NCBI GenBank assembly: GCA_913043275.1
Contig: CAJWLL010000003.1
Span: 62,001-126,000 of the forward strand
Source of the DNA: an uncultured Flavobacteriaceae bacterium
Lineage (GTDB): Bacteria > Bacteroidota > Bacteroidia > Flavobacteriales > Flavobacteriaceae
Direction: 5' to 3'
DNA: 64,000 nucleotides
The notes beneath the pieces were generated by a model that saw nothing but the letters and a program-made list of their open reading frames with translations, ran no database searches and was not told where the DNA came from. Of this stretch, positions 17,580 through 26,336 are shown one piece after another (the first letter of the stretch is position 1; each line of letters starts with the position of its first letter). The position numbers and the translations under genes were made by a program.

Positions 17580-18875
17580 ATGGATTATTCAGTTATTGTT
17601 GCGAGCATTTTTGTTTTTTTGTTCATCATCTTTGTGTTGGTGGGTATGCTTTTGGTTGCCAAGGCAAAATTATTGCCTTCAGGACCGGTAAGTTTATTGA
17701 TTAATGGAGATAATGATGTGGAGGTTTCCTCTGGGAGCACACTGCTTACGACCTTGGGGAATAATAAAATATTTCTACCCTCTGCTTGTGGAGGAGGTGG
17801 GACATGTATCCAATGCAAGTGTCAGGTTCTCGAAGGCGGTGGAGAAATTCTCCCTACTGAATCACCACATTTTACCAGAAAAGAAATTGCCGACGGATGG
17901 CGTTTGGGCTGTCAGGTAAAAGTTAAAGAAAACATGGTCATTCAAGTGCCAGAAGAGGTGTTTGGGATCAAAAAATGGGAAGCTACAGTAGTCAGAAACT
18001 GGAATGTAGCCTCTTTTATTAAGGAATTTGTGGTTGAGATACCCGAGGCAATGGACTATAAAGCTGGAGGGTATATTCAAATCGAAATACCCCAATGTGA
18101 AATCAATTATAGTGATATCGATATTTCTGCTCACCCGGAAGAACATCCAGGGGAGTCTGACAAGTTTAAGTTGGAGTGGGACAAATTCAACCTTTGGCCC
18201 TTAGTGATGAAAAATCCCGAAACAGTTGATCGGGCTTATTCTATGGCTTCTTTCCCCGCAGAGGGTCGCGAGATAATGCTAAATGTAAGGATAGCCACCC
18301 CACCTTGGGATCGCAACAAAAATGGTTGGATGGAAGTCAACCCTGGGGTTGCCTCCTCTTATGTTTTCTCTAAAAAAGCCGGAGATAAAGTAACCATTTC
18401 AGGTCCTTATGGAGAATTCTTCATTAATCAATCAGAGGCTGAAATGCTTTATGTGGGAGGAGGTGCTGGAATGGCTCCTATGCGCTCACATCTCTACGAA
18501 CTGTTTAGAACTTTAAAAACTGGAAGAAAAGTAAGCTTTTGGTATGGTGGACGTTCTAAAAGAGAACTGTTCTACTTAGACCATTTCAAGGCTTTAGAAA
18601 AAGACTTTCCAAACTTTAAGTTTTATGTTGCCCTCTCCGAACCTATGGAAGAAGACAATTGGAAAATCAAAGACGGACTAGATGGTGATGGCGATGGATT
18701 TAAAGGTTTTGTTCACCAATGTGTAATCGATAACTACCTTAATCTACATGATTCTCCCGAAGATATCGAAGTCTATTTCTGTGGACCTCCTTTAATGAAT
18801 CAAGCTATAGAAAAAATGGCCGATGACTTTGGAATACCTCCTGAAAATATTCGTTTTGACGATTTCGGGGGGTAA
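17580..18875 (+). CDS. nqrF: Na+-translocating NADH:quinone reductase subunit F
   Basis: A 431-residue electron-input subunit. It has one N-terminal membrane helix (about 5-26), a 2Fe-2S ferredoxin domain with Cys70, Cys76, Cys79 and Cys111 (CGGGGTCIQC then LGCQV), and a ferredoxin-NADP reductase-like domain with the FAD motif RAYSMASF and the NADH-binding GGGAGMAPMRSH. Electrons pass NADH to FAD to 2Fe-2S and on to NqrC/B. It closes the nqr operon; apbE follows after about 150 nt. Confidence 0.96.
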   Translation: MDYSVIVASIFVFLFIIFVLVGMLLVAKAKLLPSGPVSLLINGDNDVEVSSGSTLLTTLGNNKIFLPSACGGGGTCIQCKCQVLEGGGEILPTESPHFTRKEIADGWRLGCQVKVKENMVIQVPEEVFGIKKWEATVVRNWNVASFIKEFVVEIPEAMDYKAGGYIQIEIPQCEINYSDIDISAHPEEHPGESDKFKLEWDKFNLWPLVMKNPETVDRAYSMASFPAEGREIMLNVRIATPPWDRNKNGWMEVNPGVASSYVFSKKAGDKVTISGPYGEFFINQSEAEMLYVGGGAGMAPMRSHLYELFRTLKTGRKVSFWYGGRSKRELFYLDHFKALEKDFPNFKFYVALSEPMEEDNWKIKDGLDGDGDGFKGFVHQCVIDNYLNLHDSPEDIEVYFCGPPLMNQAIEKMADDFGIPPENIRFDDFGG

Positions 18876-18908
18876 ATTCTTAAGAATCAATAAATTAAAA
18901 AGAAAGCC

Positions 18909-19051
18909 ATGAAAGATATTGGAGATTATCTCTATTAAAAAGGATTTGAATTTTTGCCGGGGTTGGTTTTGCCAATACCGAGGATTATGAACTCCCTTTA
19001 ACCCTAAAAGAAAGCTATGTGGTCAATTTTGATGGACTTCAAATTATGGAT
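18909..19051 (+). pseudogene. Possible remnant of a short ORF between nqrF and apbE
   Basis: ATG at 18909 reads MKDIGDYLY and then a TAA; KGFEF follows. After a frame change near 18955 the sequence continues AGVGFANTEDYELPLTLKES and ends DGLQIMD. The run of protein-like codons across two frames suggests a decayed gene of about 48 codons. I do not recognise the family, and chance is a real alternative. The apbE start codons lie inside it. Confidence 0.25.
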
Positions 19052-20024
19052 TAGTTTTTTCCTTTTTTGGATCATTTTTTCCTGTAATAAAACTCCAAAA
19101 AAAGCAAAGCAATTAGAAGGCTTTGCAATGGGTACTTCTTATAACATTCAATTTGAGGCTGAAACCATAGAGGATGAGGTGCAAAAAGGAATTGACTCAC
19201 TCTTTTATTTACTAAATAAATCTCTTTCTACCTATCTGCCTCAATCCGATATTTCTAAAATCAACAGGGGGGATTCGACAGTGGTGGTTGATAATCACTT
19301 TAGAGCTGTTTTTGAAAAAGCCACTGAGGTATGGAAAGCCAGTGGGGGTTATTTTGACCCGACCGTTGGCGCACTTGTTAATGCTTATGGTTTTGGACCG
19401 GAAACATATATAAATATATTAAGTTCAGATCAACTTGACAGCCTTCTTAAACTTACTGGTTGGCAAAAAGTTAAATTGAGGGATGATGGAACTGTCCATA
19501 AGGAATTCCCCTCCATCTATATTGATTTTAATGCCTTGGCCAAAGGTTATGTAGTAGATCAATTGGGAGTTTTTTTGCAACAATTAGGCGCATTGAATTA
19601 TATGGTAGAGATAGGTGGAGAAATTGTTGCCAAAGGCAAAAGCCCTAAAACCCAAAAAGTCTGGAAAATAGCCATTGACGACCCCCGACAACGGAAGGTG
19701 CGACAATTTTTGCAGACCTTGATCCTTCAAGATCAAGCCCTAGCCAGTTCGGGTAATTACCGTAAATATAGGGTGGATCCCATTACGGGCAAAAGATATG
19801 TCCACTCCATTAACCCCTTGACGGGTTCTGCACAAAAAACCAATATTCTCAGTACCTCCGTTAAAGCTCCCGACTGTATGACTGCTGATGCTTGGGCTAC
19901 TGCACTCATGGTCTTGCCCCTAGAGGAAGGACGTGTATTGATAGAAAATTTTCCCCACATGGAAGCTCTCTGGACCGTTGCCAAAGATGATGAGTTTCGT
20001 GTTGTCGAATCCAATAAGTGGTAA
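19032..20024 (+). CDS. apbE: FAD:protein FMN transferase lipoprotein
   Basis: A 330-residue ApbE, which transfers FMN from FAD onto Ser/Thr of target proteins such as NqrB and NqrC. The N-terminus is a lipoprotein signal with cysteine 18 (WIIFSCN); the start at 19032 is preferred over ATG 19017 because it gives a compact signal peptide. Conserved stretches include GTSYNI, LSTYLPQSDISKIN, YFDPTVGALVNAYGFGP, AKGYVVD, EIGGE and SSGNYRKY, with TADAWATALMVL near the end. Position after nqrF fits its role in flavinylating the complex. Confidence 0.92.
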   Translation: MDFKLWISFFLFWIIFSCNKTPKKAKQLEGFAMGTSYNIQFEAETIEDEVQKGIDSLFYLLNKSLSTYLPQSDISKINRGDSTVVVDNHFRAVFEKATEVWKASGGYFDPTVGALVNAYGFGPETYINILSSDQLDSLLKLTGWQKVKLRDDGTVHKEFPSIYIDFNALAKGYVVDQLGVFLQQLGALNYMVEIGGEIVAKGKSPKTQKVWKIAIDDPRQRKVRQFLQTLILQDQALASSGNYRKYRVDPITGKRYVHSINPLTGSAQKTNILSTSVKAPDCMTADAWATALMVLPLEEGRVLIENFPHMEALWTVAKDDEFRVVESNKW

Positions 20025-20177
20025 GTCAACTTTTTTATTCTATTAATATTGTTACAATCTTATAAAGGTTGAGAAATTGTATTTTTATAAGTTTTAACAG
20101 GAAAAGGTAATTCAAAAGCAACTGGAGCGTTTGTTACTGTCAAAGCATGAACTAATTAAAAAAAAATAAGATAATAA

Positions 20178-20933
20178 TTACTTTATCATCACTGGAATTA
20201 CTTCTGCTAGGGAAAGTGCAAATTTTTTTATCTCCTCTTTTGTCAGGGAATTTTGAGGCTGAACGATATTTGGAGAAAAACCAACAGATTCAAGCCTGGT
20301 GAAATAATCTTGGCCGTATATCCTTACATGATCATACTGTCCGAAAACTTTGGCACGAGCTTTAGGATCGATGATGCTTTTATCTTCGAAAGTTTTTTTA
20401 AGATTTTCGTCTAGGGGAACCTGAGCAATGAGTGTTCCTCCTTTTTTCAAAACGCGATACAATTCTGCCATAGCTTTAAGATCATCAGGAATATGCTCTA
20501 AAACGTGGTTGCATAGGATCAAATCGTATTGATCTTCCTGGAAAGGCAAATTGGAAATGTCAGCTATCACATCTGCCAGTGGTGAATAGAGATCAGTTGT
20601 CGTATAATTCCAATGTTTAAATAGTTTGAACTTACGGTAAAAAACCTGTTCAGGTGCTACATGCAACACCTTTAATTCCTGCTTTAAAAAGGTGGTTTCT
20701 CTTTCTAGGTAAAGCCATAGCAAACGGTGGCGCTCCAGTGATAGTGTACCGGGACAAAGTGCATTGGGTCGCAAGGCTTTGCCATATCCATAGGGTAAAA
20801 ATTTGCGATACTCAGAATCATCGATAGGATCAATGAATTTAGTACCCCGGAAGTATAATCGTAATATGGGCTGAATAAAGAGACTCATCCGAATCAAAAA
20901 AGACCGGGAGAAAAAGAGTAAAATCCATCTCAT
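20178..20933 (-). CDS. SAM-dependent class I methyltransferase
   Basis: A 251-residue protein with a Methyltransf_11-like core: LHVAPEQVFY, the acidic end of strand 2 (TTDLYSPLADVIADI), LPFQEDQYDLILCNHVLEHIPDDLKAMAELYRVLKKGG in pieces, and AQVP. The usual glycine-rich motif I is replaced by LHVAPE, as in a Bacteroidota subgroup. The substrate is unknown. It overlaps map by 4 nt and is the last gene of the gpmI-trx-map operon. Confidence 0.78.
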   Translation of the reverse strand: MRWILLFFSRSFLIRMSLFIQPILRLYFRGTKFIDPIDDSEYRKFLPYGYGKALRPNALCPGTLSLERHRLLWLYLERETTFLKQELKVLHVAPEQVFYRKFKLFKHWNYTTTDLYSPLADVIADISNLPFQEDQYDLILCNHVLEHIPDDLKAMAELYRVLKKGGTLIAQVPLDENLKKTFEDKSIIDPKARAKVFGQYDHVRIYGQDYFTRLESVGFSPNIVQPQNSLTKEEIKKFALSLAEVIPVMIK

Positions 20934-21748
20934 AACTCGGAAGTAACTTTTTTAAAGGGAACTTCTTCATCAGATTGAATCCCCAAAGCATCGTAAATAA
21001 AATCAAATGTGGAAAGCAGTTGCGGTTTTCCATCTATCAAAGCTACATTGTGTTCAAAATGAGCACTGGGCTGATTGTCAGCGGTTTTAGTGGTCCATCC
21101 ATCACTGAAATGCCTAATTTTTTTTGTACCCAGATTGATCATGGGTTCTATGGCAATGACCATGCCGTTACTAAATTTTTTCCCCCGACCTCTTTTACCA
21201 TAGTTTGGAATTTCAGGGGATTCATGCATGTCCCTACCCAGCCCATGCCCCACCAATTCTCTTACCACACTATAGCCAAAAGATTCTGCATAACTTTGTA
21301 TTGCATACCCCAAGTCGCCGACTCGGTTACCGATACAAAAAGCTTCAATACCTTTATAAAGTGATTTTTTGGTGACCTCTAGCAATTTTTTTGTGACTTC
21401 GTTAACTTCTCCTACTGTAAAAGTATAGGCATGATCTCCGTAAAATTCATTTTTAAGCGCTCCACAATCTACAGATAAGATGTCTCCATCCTCTAGAGGG
21501 TTGTCGTTTGGAATGCCGTGAACGACCTCAGCATTGGGGCTTACACAAAGGGTGTTGGGAAAGTCGTATAAACCCAGAAAGCCGGGTAATGCTTGATGAT
21601 CTCGGATAAAACTTTCTGCCAGTCGATCCAGATGTAAAGTCGTTACACCAGGCTTGATTTCCCGGGCAAGCATGCCTAGGGTTTGGGACACAATCAATGC
21701 ACTTTCACGCATCGACTCGATCTCCTCTAAACTTTTGATTTTTACCAT
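20930..21748 (-). CDS. map: Type I methionine aminopeptidase
   Basis: A 272-residue enzyme that removes initiator methionine. The di-metal ligands are Asp94 (SVDCG), Asp105 (YGDHA), His168 (GHGLGRDMHE), Glu201 (AIEPM) and Glu232 (HFEHN). His77 (VVHGIP) is the substrate-side histidine. It is located between a thioredoxin-like lipoprotein (4-nt gap) and a methyltransferase (4-nt overlap), an unusual place compared with the ribosomal-protein operon of many bacteria. Confidence 0.95.
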   Translation of the reverse strand: MVKIKSLEEIESMRESALIVSQTLGMLAREIKPGVTTLHLDRLAESFIRDHQALPGFLGLYDFPNTLCVSPNAEVVHGIPNDNPLEDGDILSVDCGALKNEFYGDHAYTFTVGEVNEVTKKLLEVTKKSLYKGIEAFCIGNRVGDLGYAIQSYAESFGYSVVRELVGHGLGRDMHESPEIPNYGKRGRGKKFSNGMVIAIEPMINLGTKKIRHFSDGWTTKTADNQPSAHFEHNVALIDGKPQLLSTFDFIYDALGIQSDEEVPFKKVTSEL

Positions 21749-21751
21749 TAG

Positions 21752-22291
21752 CTACTTATAAGCATGGGTGTAGGATTCCCCTTTAATTATTTTTGCAATA
21801 TCGGATTCCAGACTGTTTACAGCAAACTCTACAAATCTATTGATTTCATTTCCATTTTTAAAAAAAATTATGGTGGGAACATTGTAAATCTCCAATCCAT
21901 TCTCAAAATCTTCTGGGGTGGTTTTTTCTTGCGACATGGCATACATTTCCAATTGCTTTTGGTCAAATTCTAAGGCATGGAGTAGCTTGAAAAAATATGG
22001 AATTTCTCTGCGACTGTCTTCGCACCAAGTACCCATAAATACTTTGATTTTCAATCCCTCAATATGTTCTTTAAGGCCTTTCGCCCACTGGGGATCAACA
22101 GAAAGTCTGTTGTATTTTTGATTGAACCAAGCAGTATGGCTAGACGTTTGTAAATTGGCCCTGTTGATCTTTCCCAGTAGAATTATTTCTCCATTAATGT
22201 CTTTAACTGGTCTGATTGCTAAAGGCATTTGTTGCTTAATATCACAATTCATAAGAAGGATACTTAGGCTAATAAAAAAAACTTTTTCCAT
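21752..22291 (-). CDS. Thioredoxin-like lipoprotein with a single active-site cysteine
   Basis: A 179-residue thioredoxin-fold protein. The N-terminal signal ends in a lipobox-like LLMNC (Cys16), so it is probably membrane-anchored outside the cytoplasm. The active site reads GTWCEDSRREIPYF (87-100): only Cys90 is present, so it is not a classical CxxC oxidoreductase. The cis-proline loop NVPTIIFF is intact. It lies 26 nt after gpmI and 4 nt before map. The function is unknown; monothiol chemistry or binding is possible. Confidence 0.75.
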   Translation of the reverse strand: MEKVFFISLSILLMNCDIKQQMPLAIRPVKDINGEIILLGKINRANLQTSSHTAWFNQKYNRLSVDPQWAKGLKEHIEGLKIKVFMGTWCEDSRREIPYFFKLLHALEFDQKQLEMYAMSQEKTTPEDFENGLEIYNVPTIIFFKNGNEINRFVEFAVNSLESDIAKIIKGESYTHAYK

Positions 22292-22317
22292 AGGTTGGAT
22301 ATTTGGGGGTGATACTT

Positions 22318-23835
22318 CTATACCAGTGGTTTTCCTGTCATAGCTTTGGGAATATCAACAGCCATCAGTTTTAAAATGGTGGGAGCGATATCTCCCAATA
22401 AACCATCTCTAATTTTAGTGATGCTCTGATCGATTAAAATCAAAGGAACCGGATTGGTAGTATGGGCCGTATTTGGTGAGCCGTCAGTATTTATCATTGT
22501 TTCACAATTTCCATGATCGGCAATGACAATGATTTTGTATTGGTTTTCTAAAGCGACCTCAATAATATTTCCTGCGCATTGATCCACGATTTCACAGGCT
22601 TTAATGGCGGCTTCTAAATCTCCTGTATGTCCTACCATATCAGGATTGGCAAAGTTCAAGCAGATAAAATCAGGCTTTTTCTCTTTGATTTTGGGTAAAA
22701 TGGCATCTCTCACATCAAAAGCGCTCATTTCTGGTTGTAGGTCATAGGTATCAACCCTGGGCGATGGACACATGATTCGTTCCTCACCTTCAAAAGGTTC
22801 TTCCCTTCCACCATTGAAAAAGAAAGTCACATGGGGGTATTTTTCGGTCTCGGCAATTCGTATTTGGATTTTCCCTGCTTTAGAAAGTGTTTCACCCAAG
22901 GTGTCTTCCAAGTTGTCTTTTTCAAAAACAACATTTACGTTCTTAAAAGTTTGATCGTAATTGGTAAGGGTAACATAATGTAAATCCAAAGGCATCATGC
23001 CATGTTCGGGCAAAGCGAATTGTGAAAGCGCTTCGGTCAATTGTCGCCCACGGTCAGTTCGGAAATTGAAAAAGATCACCACATCTCCTTCGGTGATTTT
23101 CCCCAAGGGTTGATTATCTTGGTCAACAGCAATAAGTGGTTCGATAAATTCGTCCGTAACACCTTCAGAGTATCTGGCCTCAACACTTTCTATCAAATTG
23201 TGTGTTGTAATTCCTTGGCCATGCACCAGCGCATGGTAGGCTTTTTTTACCCTTTCCCACCTTTTATCCCTATCCATAGCGAAGTATCGTCCAGTAATGG
23301 TGGCCAATTTTATATTAGTGCTTTCAATTTTTTGAGATAATTTTCGAATGTAGGTGGATCCTGATTTGGGGTCAACGTCCCGGCCATCAGTAAAACCATG
23401 AACAAAAACTTCGGTACAATTGTGTTTTGCCGCCATTCCCAGTAGTCCCTCCAAGTGATCTATATGAGAGTGTACACCTCCATCAGAAAGAAGCCCTAAA
23501 AAATGAACATTTTTACCTTCGTTTTGGGCGTATGTAAAAGCTTCGACCAAAACAGGATTCTTTTCAACGCTCTTGTCTTCAATGGCTTTAGATATTTTAA
23601 CCAAGTCTTGGTAAACTATTCTTCCAGCTCCCAGATTCATATGTCCCACTTCGCTGTTTCCCATTTGACCGTTGGGTAGACCCACGTTTTTTCCATCTGT
23701 CAAAAGCGAGGCATGAGAATATTTATTGTATAAACGATCGATGTTTGGGGTTTGGGCTAAATCTACTGCAGAGACTTTAGGATTGGGGGCAAAACCCCAA
23801 CCATCTAATATCATTAAAATTACTTTTTTGGCCAT
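22318..23835 (-). CDS. gpmI: 2,3-bisphosphoglycerate-independent phosphoglycerate mutase
   Basis: A 505-residue glycolytic/gluconeogenic enzyme that interconverts 3- and 2-phosphoglycerate. Asp11 (MILDGWG) and the phosphorylated Ser61 (GQMGNSEVGH) are metal-site and nucleophile; HSHIDHLEGL and FTDGRDV are conserved, as are the second metal cluster motifs NFANPDMVGHTGD and VIADHGNCE. Length is as in the family. It is the first gene of a four-gene minus-strand unit and divergent from rsgA. Confidence 0.96.
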   Translation of the reverse strand: MAKKVILMILDGWGFAPNPKVSAVDLAQTPNIDRLYNKYSHASLLTDGKNVGLPNGQMGNSEVGHMNLGAGRIVYQDLVKISKAIEDKSVEKNPVLVEAFTYAQNEGKNVHFLGLLSDGGVHSHIDHLEGLLGMAAKHNCTEVFVHGFTDGRDVDPKSGSTYIRKLSQKIESTNIKLATITGRYFAMDRDKRWERVKKAYHALVHGQGITTHNLIESVEARYSEGVTDEFIEPLIAVDQDNQPLGKITEGDVVIFFNFRTDRGRQLTEALSQFALPEHGMMPLDLHYVTLTNYDQTFKNVNVVFEKDNLEDTLGETLSKAGKIQIRIAETEKYPHVTFFFNGGREEPFEGEERIMCPSPRVDTYDLQPEMSAFDVRDAILPKIKEKKPDFICLNFANPDMVGHTGDLEAAIKACEIVDQCAGNIIEVALENQYKIIVIADHGNCETMINTDGSPNTAHTTNPVPLILIDQSITKIRDGLLGDIAPTILKLMAVDIPKAMTGKPLV

Positions 23836-23847
23836 TCATTTTTTTTA

Positions 23848-23855
23848 CAAAGATA
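23848..23855 (-). promoter_or_regulatory. -7 box upstream of gpmI
   Basis: On the minus strand this is TATCTTTG (TAnnTTTG), 12 nt before the gpmI ATG. No TTG at the expected -33 position. The 5' UTR would be only a few bases. Confidence 0.4.
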
Positions 23856-23918
23856 GCAATTCCACCTGCTTGGAATCTGAGCAAGGAGGGAAAAAATATT
23901 TGTTGTTTATTTGTACTG

Positions 23919-24848
23919 ATGATAAAAAATGGGATTGTTTATTGTTCTACAGGAAGCCATTACCGAGTTAAATCCGAGGGAAAGTTTTACGATTGTAGGA
24001 TCAAAGGAAAATTTCGAAATAAAGGGATTAAAAGTACTAACCCAGTTGCTGTGGGTGATAAGGTTTTATTCGAAATTGAATTTGATGGTGCAGAAACAAT
24101 TGGAGTGATTACCGAAATTGAAGCCCGTCAAAATTATATTTTAAGAAAATCGGTCAAACTTTCCAAACAAATCCAGATCATTGCCTCTAATATTGACCAG
24201 GTTTTTTTAATGATTACCCTAAAAACCCCGCCCACTTTTCCGGCTTTTATTGACCGTTTTTTGGTCACTGCAAAAGCATATGAAATTAAAACCGTATTAG
24301 TGTTCAATAAAATTGATCTTTATAATCAAAAGGAATTAGAGGATTTGCGATCCCTAAAGGCGATTTATGAGCGGATTGGATATGACTGTTTAGAGGTGGT
24401 GGCAATCGATTTTGATTCTCTGATTGAGATTCAGAGAACAATGGCCAAAAAGGTGAGTGTGTTTTCCGGTCATAGTGGGGTTGGAAAATCTACCTTACTT
24501 AATACCTTATCACCGGGTTTAGATTTGAAAACCGCAAATGTTTCTGCTCAACATGAACAGGGACAACATACCACTACTTTTGCCGAAATGTTTGATTTGG
24601 AGGGAGGGATTAAAATCATCGACACACCTGGCATTAAAGGTTTTGGCGTCGTTGACATTCTAAAGGAAGAATTGTCTGGCTATTTTAATGAATTATCTGT
24701 TCTAAAAAAGGATTGTAAATTCAATAACTGTTTGCATACTAATGAGCCTGAATGCGCCGTTAAAGCTGCATTAAAGGAAGGAGAAATCGCTCAAAGCCGA
24801 TACAAGTCGTATTTACAATTGCTTGAAGGCGATACTTTAAACCGTTAA
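23919..24848 (+). CDS. rsgA: Ribosome small subunit-dependent GTPase A
   Basis: A 309-residue circularly permuted GTPase that acts in late 30S assembly. An N-terminal OB fold (about 1-70) is followed by G4 NKID (130-133), G1 GHSGVGKST (184-192) and G3 DTPG (235-238). The C-terminal zinc site uses Cys266, Cys271, His273 and Cys279. It is followed by dtd after 3 nt. Confidence 0.96.
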   Translation: MIKNGIVYCSTGSHYRVKSEGKFYDCRIKGKFRNKGIKSTNPVAVGDKVLFEIEFDGAETIGVITEIEARQNYILRKSVKLSKQIQIIASNIDQVFLMITLKTPPTFPAFIDRFLVTAKAYEIKTVLVFNKIDLYNQKELEDLRSLKAIYERIGYDCLEVVAIDFDSLIEIQRTMAKKVSVFSGHSGVGKSTLLNTLSPGLDLKTANVSAQHEQGQHTTTFAEMFDLEGGIKIIDTPGIKGFGVVDILKEELSGYFNELSVLKKDCKFNNCLHTNEPECAVKAALKEGEIAQSRYKSYLQLLEGDTLNR

Positions 24849-24851
24849 GTT

Positions 24852-25304
24852 ATGAGAATTTTTATTCAAAGGGTTAGCCAAGCCGAGGTAAAAGTTGAAG
24901 GAAAAGCTATAGGTGTTATTGGAAAGGGATTATTAGTGCTTTTGGGCATTGAAAATGAAGATGATCGATCCGACCTTGATTGGTTGGTCAATAAACTCAT
25001 CAATTTGAGGATTTTTAATAATGAAAGCCAAGTGATGAATCGTTCGCTTTTAGATATAAATGGGGAATTGATGGTCATCAGTCAGTTTACTTTGATTGCA
25101 GCAACAAGAAAAGGCAATCGACCTTCTTACATTCGAGCAGCCCACAGCGAAATAGCTATCCCTTTATATGAACAGTTTATATTTTTGGCTGAGGAAAAAT
25201 TGGGCAGAAAAGTGGCCAAAGGATTGTTTGGTGCAGACATGAAGATTAGTCTAATCAATGATGGTCCCGTAACTATAATCATCGACTCCAAAAATAGGGA
25301 ATAG
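24852..25304 (+). CDS. dtd: D-aminoacyl-tRNA deacylase
   Basis: A 150-residue DTD, which hydrolyses D-aminoacyl-tRNAs mischarged in the cell. SQFTLIAATRKGNRPSY contains the catalytic SQ-T motif and NDGPVTI near the C-terminus carries the Gly-cis-Pro that gives chiral selectivity. It forms a two-gene unit with rsgA and ends 2 nt before the convergent murB stop. Confidence 0.95.
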   Translation: MRIFIQRVSQAEVKVEGKAIGVIGKGLLVLLGIENEDDRSDLDWLVNKLINLRIFNNESQVMNRSLLDINGELMVISQFTLIAATRKGNRPSYIRAAHSEIAIPLYEQFIFLAEEKLGRKVAKGLFGADMKISLINDGPVTIIIDSKNRE

Positions 25305-25306
25305 CC

Positions 25307-26317
25307 CTACAGTATATTGACCTCGAATTCTAGTTCTATCGCAAAGCTTTCCAAGACCTTACCTCTGATTTGTAGAGCCAGTTTATTTATTTCAGCACCG
25401 GAAGCATTACCGTAATTGACCAAAACCAACGCCTGATTTTGGTGGACTCCAGCATCATTTTTACGATACCCCTTATAACCTATGCTTTCGATCAACCATG
25501 CGGCTGGAATTTTGATTTTTCCCCCTTGATCAGGATAGTGTGGTATTTCCGGATATTGCTGTTGTAATTCAATAAATTCTTTTAATGAAATTACCGGGTT
25601 TTTAAAAAAACTACCGCTATTTCCTATTTGACTAGTATTGGGCAATTTGTCAGATCTGATTTCGATCACCGCCTTTGCTATACTTTGGATGTCGAGAGAC
25701 TTGGCTACTAGTTTTTCAGACAATACCCTATAGGAGGTATTGACTTGATGAGGTGCCTTCGTCAGATTGAATTGAGCCGAAGTAATAATATATTGCCCTT
25801 TGAGGGCATTTTTAAAAATGGAATTTCTATAGCCAAATTGACAATCGGCCTTGTTGAAAATTTTGATTTGTCCTGTTTTTATTGACAAAGCCTCACAACT
25901 TTCAAAAACTTCTCTCAACTCAATGCCATAGGCCCCAATGTTTTGGATGGGTGCCGCACCAACACTGCCGGGAATCAGTGCCAAATTTTCTACCCCTCCC
26001 AAGTCATTTTCCAAACACCATAGTACAAAATCATGCCAGTTTTCTCCCGCCGCGACTTTGACCCTTGCCGACCGATCATCCTCCAGTACGATTTCTATTC
26101 CACGGGTTTCAATTCTTATGGTAAGCCCTTCAAAATCTTGGGTTAGCAAGAGATTACTACCTCCCCCTAAAATCAATAGTTGCGCTCGTTGATGTTGTTT
26201 TAAAACCGCTTTTAATTCATCGGTCGACTGAACTCCTACAAAAAATTTTGATTTTACGTCGATGCCAAAAGTATTGTAGGGACGGAGTGAAATGTCTTTT
26301 TGTAAATTCAAAACCAT
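25307..26317 (-). CDS. murB: UDP-N-acetylenolpyruvoylglucosamine reductase
   Basis: A 336-residue FAD enzyme that makes UDP-MurNAc. LRPYNTFGID at the start, the FAD loop LGGGSNLLL, GSVGAAPIQNIGAYG and the catalytic serine region GNSGSFFKNP are all present. The length is that of the E. coli-type (type I) enzyme. It is 19 nt after the next minus-strand gene, an aminotransferase, and probably co-transcribed. Confidence 0.95.
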   Translation of the reverse strand: MVLNLQKDISLRPYNTFGIDVKSKFFVGVQSTDELKAVLKQHQRAQLLILGGGSNLLLTQDFEGLTIRIETRGIEIVLEDDRSARVKVAAGENWHDFVLWCLENDLGGVENLALIPGSVGAAPIQNIGAYGIELREVFESCEALSIKTGQIKIFNKADCQFGYRNSIFKNALKGQYIITSAQFNLTKAPHQVNTSYRVLSEKLVAKSLDIQSIAKAVIEIRSDKLPNTSQIGNSGSFFKNPVISLKEFIELQQQYPEIPHYPDQGGKIKIPAAWLIESIGYKGYRKNDAGVHQNQALVLVNYGNASGAEINKLALQIRGKVLESFAIELEFEVNIL

Positions 26318-26336
26318 AGGGTAATATAGAAAATGC

